NCBI GenBank assembly: GCA_003246805.1
Contig: QKDG01000148.1
Coordinates: forward strand, 1 to 7,292
Length of the DNA: 7,292 bases
From: Clostridia bacterium
Lineage (GTDB): Bacteria > Bacillota > Clostridia > Oscillospirales > Ruminococcaceae
Reading direction: 5' to 3'
A program made the translations under genes and the position numbers. Position 1 is the first letter of the stretch. The number at the start of each line of letters is the position of its first letter. Under the pieces are notes generated by a model. It was given only the letters and a program-made list of their open reading frames with translations. It made no database searches and had not been told where the DNA came from. Below are positions 1 through 6,274 of the stretch, piece by piece.

Positions 1-447
1 CAAATATACCAGCAGCCACAATATCAGCAACAAATGTACCAACAGCCACAATACCAGCAGCCGATGTATCAGCAACCGATGTATCAGCAGCCATCAAAGC
101 TACCTGACCCTATAAATGTTCAAAACATAAAGTTGCATCAGTTTGAAAGCTTCGACGCACCGTCACTACCTTCGGACCAGCAGGACAATCTTCATCTTCT
201 TATGTCTGTTCCTCTTGAAGTTTCGGTAGAGATAGGAAAAGCCAAGAAAAAGATAAAGGATATTCTTGAATTCACACAGGGAACAGTAATAGAGCTTGAC
301 AGGCAGGCGGGAGCACCAGTTGATGTAATTGTTAACGGACATCTTATTGCAAAGGGAGATGTCGTGGTTATTGACGATAACTTCGCTGTCAGAATAACTG
401 AAATTGTTAAATCAAAATTTTTAGAAAGCTTAGGAGATAAGGAGTAA
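1..447 (+). CDS. fliY: Flagellar motor switch protein FliY/FliN, C-terminal part (5' end outside window)
   Basis: This is the C-terminal part of a switch-complex protein that sits in the cytoplasmic C-ring of the flagellar motor. The frame is open from base 1, so the ATG at 34, which lies inside a repeat, is not a convincing start. The visible 148 residues are a Tyr/Gln/Pro-rich repeat linker (bases 4-93), a short spacer, and a FliN/SpoA-type domain from about base 181 to 435. That domain shows the usual features: LLMSVPLEVSVEIG, a long helix ending in DILEFTQGTVIELD, then a beta-rich part with PVDVIVNGHLIAKGDVVVID. In Firmicutes such a domain usually ends a FliY protein whose N-terminal CheC-like domain dephosphorylates CheY-P. 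The long linker and the cheY neighbour favour FliY over a short stand-alone FliN, but the phosphatase domain cannot be seen. It ends in TAA, three bases before cheY. The family is certain; the choice of FliY over FliN is inference. Confidence 0.9.
   Translation, partial: QIYQQPQYQQQMYQQPQYQQPMYQQPMYQQPSKLPDPINVQNIKLHQFESFDAPSLPSDQQDNLHLLMSVPLEVSVEIGKAKKKIKDILEFTQGTVIELDRQAGAPVDVIVNGHLIAKGDVVVIDDNFAVRITEIVKSKFLESLGDKE
4..93 (+). repeat. Six 15-bp tandem units encoding (M/Q/I)YQQP
   Basis: Six in-frame 15-base units start at 4, 19, 34, 49, 64 and 79. They encode IYQQP, QYQQQ, MYQQP, QYQQP, MYQQP and MYQQP. Units 1-2 and 3-4 also resemble each other as 30-base pairs (I/M unit followed by Q unit). 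The units differ mostly at synonymous third positions (CAA/CAG, TAC/TAT, CCA/CCG), so the peptide pattern is better conserved than the DNA. The array may extend left of the window. It lies in the linker before the FliN domain and is probably unstructured. Confidence 0.9.
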
Positions 448-450
448 ACA

Positions 451-813
451 ATGGAAAAGAAAATTTTATTAGTTGATGACGCTGCCTTTATGAGAATGAT
501 GATAAAGGATACTTTGACGAAAAACGGATACACGCAGATATTGGAGGCAGCTGACGGTGAGGAGGCTGTTTCACAATTCAAAGCAGAGTCACCTGATCTG
601 ATAATAATGGACATAACAATGCCAAACAAGACAGGAATTGAAGCGCTAAAAGAAATCAAGCAGCTTAATCCTCAGGCAAAGGTTGTTATGTGCTCTGCAA
701 TGGGGCAGGAAACAATGGTTGTTGAGGCTATAAAGCTTGGCGCCCTTGACTTTATTGTTAAGCCCTTCAAGCCTGACAGAATCTTGCAGACGGTTTCAAA
801 AGTACTGGGATAA
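451..813 (+). CDS. cheY: Chemotaxis response regulator CheY
   Basis: A 120-residue single-domain receiver with no output domain, the usual CheY length. It carries the phosphorylation signal from the CheA kinase to the flagellar switch in the cytoplasm. The acidic pocket is D9-D10 in LLVDD and the phosphoacceptor is D54 in IIMDITMP. The conserved switch and catalytic residues are S82 in MCSAM and K104 in VKPF. The N-terminal AAFMRMMIKDTL is typical of Gram-positive CheY. The ATG at 451 follows a GGAG (441-444) at a spacing of six bases, and the SD overlaps the end of fliY. The stop is only two bases before fliO. Its place right after the FliN/FliY gene fits a pairing in which FliY removes the phosphate from CheY-P, but that is inferred from the family. 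No CheA, CheW or receptor gene is in the window. Confidence 0.97.
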   Translation: MEKKILLVDDAAFMRMMIKDTLTKNGYTQILEAADGEEAVSQFKAESPDLIIMDITMPNKTGIEALKEIKQLNPQAKVVMCSAMGQETMVVEAIKLGALDFIVKPFKPDRILQTVSKVLG

Positions 814-815
814 TT

Positions 816-1184
816 ATGCAGGATGCTTTCGTTATAATTCTTTCACTTTTTGCTGTGATTGCGCTTATTTTTGCTACATATTACGCTGCAAGGTGGCTGA
901 ATAAAAGGGTAAAATTCTCAAACAACAGCATGTTTAGAGTGCATGACAGAGTAAACCTCGGGACTGACAAGGCAATAATTATTGCCTCAGTCGGGGACAA
1001 ATATATGCTTCTTGGTATTACTCAGGGGAATATCAGCAAAATAGCTGACCTTGAAAAAGAGGATATAGAAAACCTGATAAAACAAAATGCTAGTAATGAT
1101 CGAATTCCGTTTGCACAAGCTTTTTCAAAGGTGTTGCTTGATTTTAATAAGAAAAGGGGCGGTGAAGGTAATGACAAAGAGTGA
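816..1184 (+). CDS. fliO: Flagellar biosynthesis protein FliO (FliZ of Bacillus)
   Basis: A 122-residue small membrane protein assigned to FliO, which helps assemble the FliP ring of the export gate. One transmembrane helix spans about residues 4-27 and is followed by a basic stop-transfer stretch (RWLNKRVK). The rest is a cytoplasmic domain with the family pattern FRVHDRVNLGTDKAIII, then SVGDKYMLLGITQGNI, and a charged tail. There is no separate cleavable signal peptide, unlike longer Bacillus-type versions. The ATG at 816 lies two bases after the cheY stop. The SD is poor (GGGA within the last cheY codons), so translation is probably coupled to cheY. Its 3' end overlaps fliP by 14 bases. 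FliO is weakly conserved, so the call rests on the membrane layout, the VGDKYMLLG core and the position before fliP. A strong hairpin lies inside the gene (962-992). Confidence 0.88.
   Translation: MQDAFVIILSLFAVIALIFATYYAARWLNKRVKFSNNSMFRVHDRVNLGTDKAIIIASVGDKYMLLGITQGNISKIADLEKEDIENLIKQNASNDRIPFAQAFSKVLLDFNKKRGGEGNDKE
962..992 (+). other. Hairpin with a perfect 18-bp palindrome inside fliO
   Basis: Bases 970-987 read AGGCAATAATTATTGCCT, which equals its own reverse complement. Flanking arms GACTG (962-966) and CAGTC (988-992) are also complementary, with a three-base bulge (ACA, 967-969) on the left. As RNA this gives a 5-bp outer stem, a bulge, and a 7-bp inner stem closed by AATT. It encodes part of the FliO core (DKAIIIASV). 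No T-tract follows, so it is not an intrinsic terminator. Function is unknown. Confidence 0.6.
1161..1165 (+). promoter_or_regulatory. Ribosome binding site that fixes the fliP start
   Basis: GGTGA, part of the anti-SD complement AGGAGGTGA, lies five bases before the ATG at 1171 and is preceded by AGGGG (1155-1159). It supports the 1171 start over the in-frame ATG at 1087, which would give a 98-base overlap with fliO and an N-terminus without family character. Confidence 0.7.
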
Positions 1185-1986
1185 ATTTTTGTCAAAAATT
1201 AAAAAGCCGCTTGTGGTTTTCTTATTGGCTTTGACAGTTGTAATTGTATCGGTGTTTTTTATCGCTACAATTACAGCAAACGCACAGGGAAACACAGATA
1301 CCACCACACAGGTGGAGCAGGACGGCACACTTGACGGACTGCTTGATATAAATGACAACAATGGCGCTCTTGAGCTTGTTCTGTTGATAACATTATTATC
1401 GCTGGCACCATCTATTCTGATAATGATGACAAGCTTCACAAGGATAATCATTGTTTTTTCTTTACTCAGAAACGCAATGGGAATACAAGCAACACCACCA
1501 AATCAGGTTCTTATCGGGCTTGCAATGTTTTTGACTATGTTTATAATGGCACCAGTTTTCAGCCAGATAAATGATGTTGCATACCAGGGGTATAAGGCAG
1601 GGGACTACACAGCACTTGAAGCAGCACAAAAAGCCTCTGTTCCTTTAAAAGAGTGGATGTTAAAGCAAACATCAACAGACAGTATGCAGTTTTTTATGGA
1701 CCTTGCAGGTGAAGAAATGCCAGAAGATAATATCCCAGAAAATGTTGGCTTACAAATTGTTGTTCCTGCATTTATAATCAGCGAGCTTAAAAGGGCTTTT
1801 ATTATAGGATTTTTGCTTTATATACCATTTTTGGTTATAGATATTATTGTATCATCAACGCTTATGTCTATGGGAATGATAATGCTACCACCTGCTATGA
1901 TTTCAATGCCGTTTAAAATACTTTTGTTTATTATGATTGATGGATGGCAGCTATTGGCGGGCACCCTTGTTTCAGGCTTCAATTAG
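1171..1986 (+). CDS. fliP: Flagellar type III export gate protein FliP
   Basis: A 271-residue integral membrane protein of the FliP/SctR family, which forms a ring with FliQ and FliR as the export pore. A basic N-region (residues 1-12) is followed by a hydrophobic stretch (about 14-34) and ANA before QG, a plausible signal peptidase site after residue 38; FliP proteins often have such a signal. The family core starts near residue 59 with a helix followed by TSFTRIIIVFSLLRNAMG and TPPNQVLIGLAMFLT. After a periplasmic loop come the hallmark PAFIISELKRAF, IGFLLYIPFLVIDIIVSS and MSMGMIMLPP (residues 232-241). The start at 1171 is chosen from the SD and signal peptide. It overlaps fliO by 14 bases, suggesting coupling, and precedes fliQ by 25 bases. 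The pore-gasket position reads Met-Ile-Met (236-238). Confidence 0.96.
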   Translation: MTKSEFLSKIKKPLVVFLLALTVVIVSVFFIATITANAQGNTDTTTQVEQDGTLDGLLDINDNNGALELVLLITLLSLAPSILIMMTSFTRIIIVFSLLRNAMGIQATPPNQVLIGLAMFLTMFIMAPVFSQINDVAYQGYKAGDYTALEAAQKASVPLKEWMLKQTSTDSMQFFMDLAGEEMPEDNIPENVGLQIVVPAFIISELKRAFIIGFLLYIPFLVIDIIVSSTLMSMGMIMLPPAMISMPFKILLFIMIDGWQLLAGTLVSGFN

Positions 1987-2011
1987 CGTCAGTGAAGAGG
2001 GGGAATAAAGA

Positions 2012-2281
2012 ATGACTCAGGACCAAGCATTAAGCGTTTTTAAGGATGCGCTGATGATAGTATTAAAAATAGGCGGGCCTATTCTTGCAATAAGTATTTT
2101 AATAGGCCTTGTTGTTTCAATATTGCAGGCCGCAACACAGGTTCACGAGCAGACATTATCCTTTGTGCCAAAGCTTTTGGCGATAGCAGCACTTCTGCTA
2201 TTTGCAGGTGGCTGGATGATGAATACTGTTATCGACTTTGCAAAGCAGCTGTTTGAGCTGATGGCAACACTGGGTAAATAG
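2012..2281 (+). CDS. fliQ: Flagellar type III export gate protein FliQ
   Basis: An 89-residue protein of normal FliQ/SctS length. Two transmembrane segments (about residues 13-37 and 48-70) form a hairpin that packs around the FliP/FliR core of the export gate. The family pattern is clear: ALMIVLKIGGPILAISILIG, then LVVSILQAATQVHEQTLSFVPK, then the second helix ending in GGWMMNTVIDF. The loop segment QAATQVHEQTLSFVPK is the most diagnostic part. The ATG at 2012 has a strong SD (AGGGGGA, 1998-2004) seven bases upstream. The gene follows fliP by 25 bases and ends ten bases before fliR. It ends in TAG followed by CG. It contains a short inverted repeat (AATAGGC, two bases, GCCTATT at 2068-2083), probably incidental. 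Confidence 0.96.
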   Translation: MTQDQALSVFKDALMIVLKIGGPILAISILIGLVVSILQAATQVHEQTLSFVPKLLAIAALLLFAGGWMMNTVIDFAKQLFELMATLGK

Positions 2282-2285
2282 CGAA

Positions 2286-2300
2286 GAAAGAGTGGTAGAA
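2286..2300 (+). promoter_or_regulatory. Weak ribosome binding region with two possible fliR GTG starts
   Basis: Neither GTG (2292 or 2301) has a strong SD. GAAG (2283-2286) lies five bases before 2292, and AAAGAG (2287-2292) lies eight bases before 2301. No ATG is available before residue 10 (counted from 2292). Translation probably depends on ribosomes finishing fliQ. Confidence 0.4.
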
Positions 2301-3080
2301 GTGACCTTTGATGAAATAATGAATAACTATCAGGCATATCTGCTTGTTTTTGCAAGGGTGCTTGGTATATTTGTATTCAACCCACTTTTTTCAAGAAAAA
2401 ACATACCCACCATGGTTAAAATAGGCTCATCAATTGCTCTTACACTTGTTATAGCCTTATCTGTTGTTAATAACGTAATTGTTGAATACGACAGTGTCGC
2501 ATTATTGGCGATAGCCTTTGTGAAAGAAGGCTTTGTAGGCGCAGTTCTTGGATTTTTAACACAGATGTTTTTATCCACGATATTAGTCAGCGGTGAGATA
2601 ATGGATACTCAGGCAGGTATCGGTATGGCAAAGATATATGATTCTGCAAGCGGGGTCCAGATGTCTCTATTTGGCTCAATGATGACATATATGTTTTTAC
2701 TGTATTTTTTTGTAACTGACTGTCATCTTGCATACATAAAAATATTTGCAATATCCTATGACTTCATACCTCTCGGCTTTGAAAAAATCAACACAGATGT
2801 GGGAATGATTCTTGTCAGCTATTTTGGCACTGTTCTTACCCTGGCAATGAAACTGGCGATTCCCCTGATAGTGGTTGAAATTCTGGTTGAGTTTTGCATG
2901 GGTGTATTGATGAAGGTTGTCCCCCAGATACAGGTAATGCAGGTGAATATTCAGATAAAGCTACTGATTGCTTTATTTTTTGTGTTTATTATAGCCTCCC
3001 CTTTATCTGATATGATAAGTAATTATATGGGAATGATGATAGATAATCTTACAGGCATTTTGCCTGCAATAAGTGGATAA
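2292..3080 (+). CDS. fliR: Flagellar type III export gate protein FliR
   Basis: A 262-residue multi-spanning membrane protein of the FliR/SctT family, normal in length. FliR completes the FliP5-FliQ4-FliR1 export gate in the cell membrane. Visible family features are the N-terminal LLVFARVLGIFVFNPLFSRKNIP, a second helix with VVNN, then KEGFVGAVLGFLTQMFLSTILVSGEIMDTQAGIGMAKIYD given here in parts: EGFVGAVLG, LVSGEIMDTQAGIGMA and DSASGVQMS. Further on are an internal helix with AMKLAIPLIVVEILVEFCMG and the C-terminal VPQIQVMQVNIQIK. The start is a GTG at 2292 (alternative GTG at 2301), ten bases after fliQ, so coupling to fliQ is likely. The stop is TAA followed by CG, 25 bases before flhB. 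A small hairpin with arms CAGGCA/TGCCTG (3052-3066) lies in the last codons. Confidence 0.94.
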   Translation: MVEVTFDEIMNNYQAYLLVFARVLGIFVFNPLFSRKNIPTMVKIGSSIALTLVIALSVVNNVIVEYDSVALLAIAFVKEGFVGAVLGFLTQMFLSTILVSGEIMDTQAGIGMAKIYDSASGVQMSLFGSMMTYMFLLYFFVTDCHLAYIKIFAISYDFIPLGFEKINTDVGMILVSYFGTVLTLAMKLAIPLIVVEILVEFCMGVLMKVVPQIQVMQVNIQIKLLIALFFVFIIASPLSDMISNYMGMMIDNLTGILPAISG

Positions 3081-3105
3081 CGCGGTTTTATAAAGGGGGA
3101 ATACT

Positions 3106-4182
3106 ATGGCAGGCTCAAGCGCTGGTGAAAAAACCGAAAAAGCCACCCCCAAACGAAAAAAGGACGAACGAAAGAAAGGTAATGTTTTTTCGAGCAAGGA
3201 TTTTGTTTCAGCCTTTTTTATGATTTTTGTTTTTGCAGTGCTAAATATCTTCTCTGATACAATGTATGTCACACTTGCATCGCATCTTGAGAAGTTTATA
3301 AATATATCAGGTGAATTCACAAGCTTTTCGCAGGAAACCTTAAACATAATTCTTGCAGAAGGCATCAAGACATTTCTTATTGTAACTGCTCCCGTTTTTA
3401 TTGTTGCTATGGTTGTTCCGATAGTATTCACTGGGATACAGACAAAATTTCTATTCTCGATGGAGGCTTTGAAGTTCAAGTTCAGCCGGCTCAATCCCTT
3501 TGAAGGCATAAAAAAGCTTTTTTCAATGCGCTCACTTGTTGAGCTTATAAAAAATTTATTAAAACTTGCGATTATTACATCGATTATTTATACACAGGTT
3601 AAAGACAAGCTCGCTCAGATTGTATCGCTTTTTGATGTTGATATAAAGGTAGCTGTTGTTTATCTTTGTTCTGCAATATATTCAGTTGTAATAACCATTG
3701 CTGTTGTTTTTATTTTTTTAGGAATACTCGACCTTGCATATCAATGGTGGGAATATGAGAAAAATCTTAAAATGACAAAGCAGGAAATTAAAGAGGAATA
3801 CAAGCAGATGGAGGGTGACCCCCAGATAAAGGGCAAGATAAAACAAAAGCAAAGGGAAATGTCACAGGCACGAATGATGCAGGAAGTTCCTAACGCGGAT
3901 GTTGTTATCAGGAACCCTACTCACTTTGCTGTTGCAATAAAATATGATATCGAAGAAAACAACGCCCCTGTGGTTGTTGCAAAGGGAATGGATATCATAG
4001 CATTAAAAATCATTGAGATAGCAGAGGAAAACAAGGTTGTTTTGACAGAAAACCGACCTCTTGCCAGGGCGTTGTATGAAAATGTTGAGATAGGGCAGGA
4101 AATCCCGCAGGAGTTTTATCACGAGGTTGCTGAGGTATTGGCATTTGTATATGATTTAAAAAACAAGAAGCTTACTTATTAG
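3106..4182 (+). CDS. flhB: Flagellar type III export switch protein FlhB
   Basis: A 358-residue FlhB/SctU family protein of normal length. It controls the switch of exported substrate from rod/hook proteins to filament proteins. The N-terminal basic motif EKTEKATPKRKKDERKKG precedes four transmembrane segments (about residues 31-50, 88-110, 142-160 and 183-210). A charged linker follows (YQWWEYEKNLKMTKQEIK, then EGDPQIKGKI). The autocleavage site NPTH is at residues 270-273 within DVVIRNPTHFAVAIKYD, so the protein should self-cleave between N270 and P271. The C-terminal domain holds VVVAKGMD, the ENRPLARALY region and a short tail. The ATG at 3106 has a strong SD (AAAGGGGGA, 3092-3100). It ends in TAG, 25 bases before flhA. 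All key residues are present, so it should be functional. Confidence 0.97.
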   Translation: MAGSSAGEKTEKATPKRKKDERKKGNVFSSKDFVSAFFMIFVFAVLNIFSDTMYVTLASHLEKFINISGEFTSFSQETLNIILAEGIKTFLIVTAPVFIVAMVVPIVFTGIQTKFLFSMEALKFKFSRLNPFEGIKKLFSMRSLVELIKNLLKLAIITSIIYTQVKDKLAQIVSLFDVDIKVAVVYLCSAIYSVVITIAVVFIFLGILDLAYQWWEYEKNLKMTKQEIKEEYKQMEGDPQIKGKIKQKQREMSQARMMQEVPNADVVIRNPTHFAVAIKYDIEENNAPVVVAKGMDIIALKIIEIAEENKVVLTENRPLARALYENVEIGQEIPQEFYHEVAEVLAFVYDLKNKKLTY

Positions 4183-4207
4183 CGTTTAAATATAACAGGA
4201 GGAATAA

Positions 4208-6274
4208 ATGAAGTATTTAAGAAATTCATTTTCATTGATAATTATACTTATAGTTTTGATGATAATTATTCCCCTGCCAACATTTTTGCTTGATATGATG
4301 CTGATAATAAACATCAGCCTTTCTATCATAATTCTTTTGACAACAATGTATGTAAAAGAGGCGCTTGAATTCTCTGTTTTCCCGTCAATTTTGCTTATTA
4401 CAACGTTGTTCAGGCTTTCACTTAACATTTCTTCAACAAGGCTTATTTTAGGCGATGGCGGAAACGCCGGACAGGTAATCAAAACCTTTGGTCAGTTTGT
4501 AATAGGCTCAAACGCTGTTGTAGGCTTTATTATATTTATAATAATAGTTATCGTTAACTTTGTTGTTATCACAAAGGGTGCCGAGAGGGTAGCCGAGGTT
4601 TCGGCACGATTTACCCTTGATGCTATGCCGGGTAAGCAAATGGCAATTGACGCTGACCTTAATTCCGGAATCATTGATGAAAATATAGCAAAAAAGCGAA
4701 GAAGTGACGTTCAGCGTGAGGCTGATTTTTATGGAGCGATGGATGGTGCTTCAAAGTTTGTTAAGGGCGACGCTATTATCTCGATAGTAGTTGCATTTAT
4801 AAATCTTATCGGCGGTGCTGTTATCGGGCTTGTAAACGGCGGAGACGTCACAAGTGTGTTATCAACTTATACAATTGCAACAGTTGGTGACGGGCTTGTA
4901 TCACAGATTCCCTCACTTCTGATTTCAACAGCAATGGGTATGATTGTTACACGCTCAGCATCAGAATCAAGCCTTAACACTGATTTAAGAAATCAGCTTA
5001 CATCACAGCCTTTGGTTCTTATACTTGCTGGTGCTGTGGTATTAGCAATGGTGCTTATTCCTGGATTTCCTGTTATTCCGCTTATTATGATGGGTGGAAT
5101 CCTTATCTTCCTTGGCGTTACAATACAGCGTAACAACAAGCTTGCTGCCGAGCAGGCACAGATTGCAGAGATTACCGATAATCAGGCAGCGCTGACAGAA
5201 ATGGAATACTATAAGGATATTGACAATGTTTATAGTCTTTTGAATGTTGAACCTATTGAAATGGATTTTGGTTACAGCCTTATTCCACTTGCTGATGAAG
5301 CAAGCGGGGGGACTTTTATTGAAAGAGTTGTAATATTCAGGAAGCAGTTTGCTCTTGAAATGGGTATGGTTTTCCCCTCTATCAGAATGAGGGATAACCA
5401 GAATATTAATCCTAATCAATATCTGATAAAAATAAAGGGCGAGGAAGTAGCAAGGGCTGAAATACTTGTTGACCACTTTCTTGCACTTGACAGTGGCAAG
5501 GTTGAGGAAGAAATTGACGGCATAGATACCATCGAGCCGGCATTTAAAATACCTGCAAAATGGATAAGCAGCGACAAAAAGGTTGCGGCTGATTTGGCAG
5601 GATACACATTGATAGACCCTACCTCTGTTATGATTACTCATTTATCTGAGGTTGTTAAAGCACACGCTAACGAGCTTTTGAGCAGGCAGGATGTTAAAAC
5701 AATGCTTGACAAAGTAAAGCAGACAAATCCGACTGTTGTTGATGATGTTGTACCAAATCCTGTAAGCGTCGCTTATCTTCAAAGAGTTCTTGGGATGCTT
5801 TTAAAGGAAGGGGTTCCGATAAGGGACTTACCCACAATTCTTGAAACGCTTGGCGATTATTCACACACGCTTAAAGATATAGATATCACTGTTGAATATG
5901 TAAGGCAGGCACTGAAAAGGACGATAACCCGCAAATTCTCAGATGCGGGGCAAATGAGGGTGTTTACCCTTGACAGCCAGCTTGAAAACGCAATTGTGGC
6001 AGCAGTCAAAAAATCTGATCAAGGCTCGTATCTGGCAATGGACCCAGACAACATCCAGCGCATTGTTTCAGCTTTTACCACTGAGGTTGACAAGGTTAGG
6101 GATGTTATTCCTTCCCCGATAGTTTTATCATCACCGATTGTCAGAACATATTTTAAAAAGCTGATAGACCAGTTCGTGCCAAATGTTACTGTATTGTCTT
6201 ATAACGAAATTGACAATTCCGTTCAGATACAGGCTATCGGTAATATTAAAATAAATTCAGCCGAAACGGCGTAG
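4208..6274 (+). CDS. flhA: Flagellar type III export protein FlhA
   Basis: A 688-residue protein of the FlhA/SctV family, full length. It forms the nonameric export platform, using proton motive force in the membrane part and binding substrate-chaperone complexes in the cytoplasmic part. The N-terminal half has about eight transmembrane helices, beginning with MIIIPLPTFLLDMMLIIN, then the family block EFSVFPSILLITTLFRLSLN and SSTRLIL. The FHIPEP signature lies near residues 164-188 (RRSDVQREADFYGAMDGASK, then FVKGDAI), with the conserved acidic residue D188. The linker ends near residue 330-345, followed by LNVEPIEMDFGYSLIPL at the start of the cytoplasmic domain. Further blocks are IDPTSVMITHLSE and GVPIRDLPTILE. 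The ATG at 4208 has a perfect AGGAGGA SD (4197-4203). It is followed 29 bases later by the sigma gene. FlhF and FlhG genes, often next, are absent. Confidence 0.98.
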   Translation: MKYLRNSFSLIIILIVLMIIIPLPTFLLDMMLIINISLSIIILLTTMYVKEALEFSVFPSILLITTLFRLSLNISSTRLILGDGGNAGQVIKTFGQFVIGSNAVVGFIIFIIIVIVNFVVITKGAERVAEVSARFTLDAMPGKQMAIDADLNSGIIDENIAKKRRSDVQREADFYGAMDGASKFVKGDAIISIVVAFINLIGGAVIGLVNGGDVTSVLSTYTIATVGDGLVSQIPSLLISTAMGMIVTRSASESSLNTDLRNQLTSQPLVLILAGAVVLAMVLIPGFPVIPLIMMGGILIFLGVTIQRNNKLAAEQAQIAEITDNQAALTEMEYYKDIDNVYSLLNVEPIEMDFGYSLIPLADEASGGTFIERVVIFRKQFALEMGMVFPSIRMRDNQNINPNQYLIKIKGEEVARAEILVDHFLALDSGKVEEEIDGIDTIEPAFKIPAKWISSDKKVAADLAGYTLIDPTSVMITHLSEVVKAHANELLSRQDVKTMLDKVKQTNPTVVDDVVPNPVSVAYLQRVLGMLLKEGVPIRDLPTILETLGDYSHTLKDIDITVEYVRQALKRTITRKFSDAGQMRVFTLDSQLENAIVAAVKKSDQGSYLAMDPDNIQRIVSAFTTEVDKVRDVIPSPIVLSSPIVRTYFKKLIDQFVPNVTVLSYNEIDNSVQIQAIGNIKINSAETA
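4578..4607 (+). other. Alternative hairpin arms inside flhA
   Basis: GTGCCGA (4578-4584) is complementary to TCGGCAC (4601-4607). A nearer GCCGA (4592-4596) can pair with the same right arm (TCGGC, 4601-4605) with a GGTT loop. The two pairings exclude each other. The segment lies inside the FlhA membrane-loop coding sequence, so this may only reflect codon constraint. No function is claimed. Confidence 0.3.
6241..6267 (+). promoter_or_regulatory. Possible weak sigma-28-type promoter before the sigma gene
   Basis: TAAT (6241-6244), 15 bases, then GCCGAAAC (6260-6267) resembles the sigma-28/SigD consensus TAAA-N15-GCCGATAA. It matches 3 of 4 bases in the -35 part and 6 of 8 in the -10 part, with the standard spacing. 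It lies in the last codons of flhA. A start near 6274 would leave a leader of about 30 bases carrying the SD of the sigma gene. The AT-rich setting makes chance matches likely. Confidence 0.25.

Noticed and set aside
34..447. A stand-alone short FliN starting at the ATG at 34
   Set aside because: The frame is open to base 1 and the same YQQP repeat continues upstream of this ATG, with no SD before it. The true start lies outside the window.
192..659. A 155-codon minus-strand open frame opposite fliY and cheY
   Set aside because: It mirrors conserved coding sequence of both genes and its translation is Ser/Ile-rich with no family features.
1087..1170. An upstream fliP start at 1087
   Set aside because: It would overlap fliO by 98 bases and add a segment with no family character. 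The ATG at 1171 has an SD and begins a plausible signal peptide.
2068..2083. Inverted repeat AATAGGC-GG-GCCTATT in fliQ as an operator
   Set aside because: The two-base centre cannot close an RNA loop without opening pairs, the arms are short, and the sequence encodes the conserved KIGGPI segment, so coding constraint or chance is enough.
3003..3509. A 168-codon minus-strand open frame across the fliR/flhB junction
   Set aside because: It is antisense to two well-supported genes and has no recognisable domain or membrane layout of its own.
4456..4469. GGCG-GAAA-CGCC tetraloop hairpin in flhA
   Set aside because: A four-base stem inside coding sequence is too short to mean much, although the loop is of the GNRA type.
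5042..5641. A 199-codon open frame on the minus strand inside flhA
   Set aside because: It lies fully antisense to a strongly conserved part of flhA. Its translation is rich in Cys, His and Asn with no recognisable domain.
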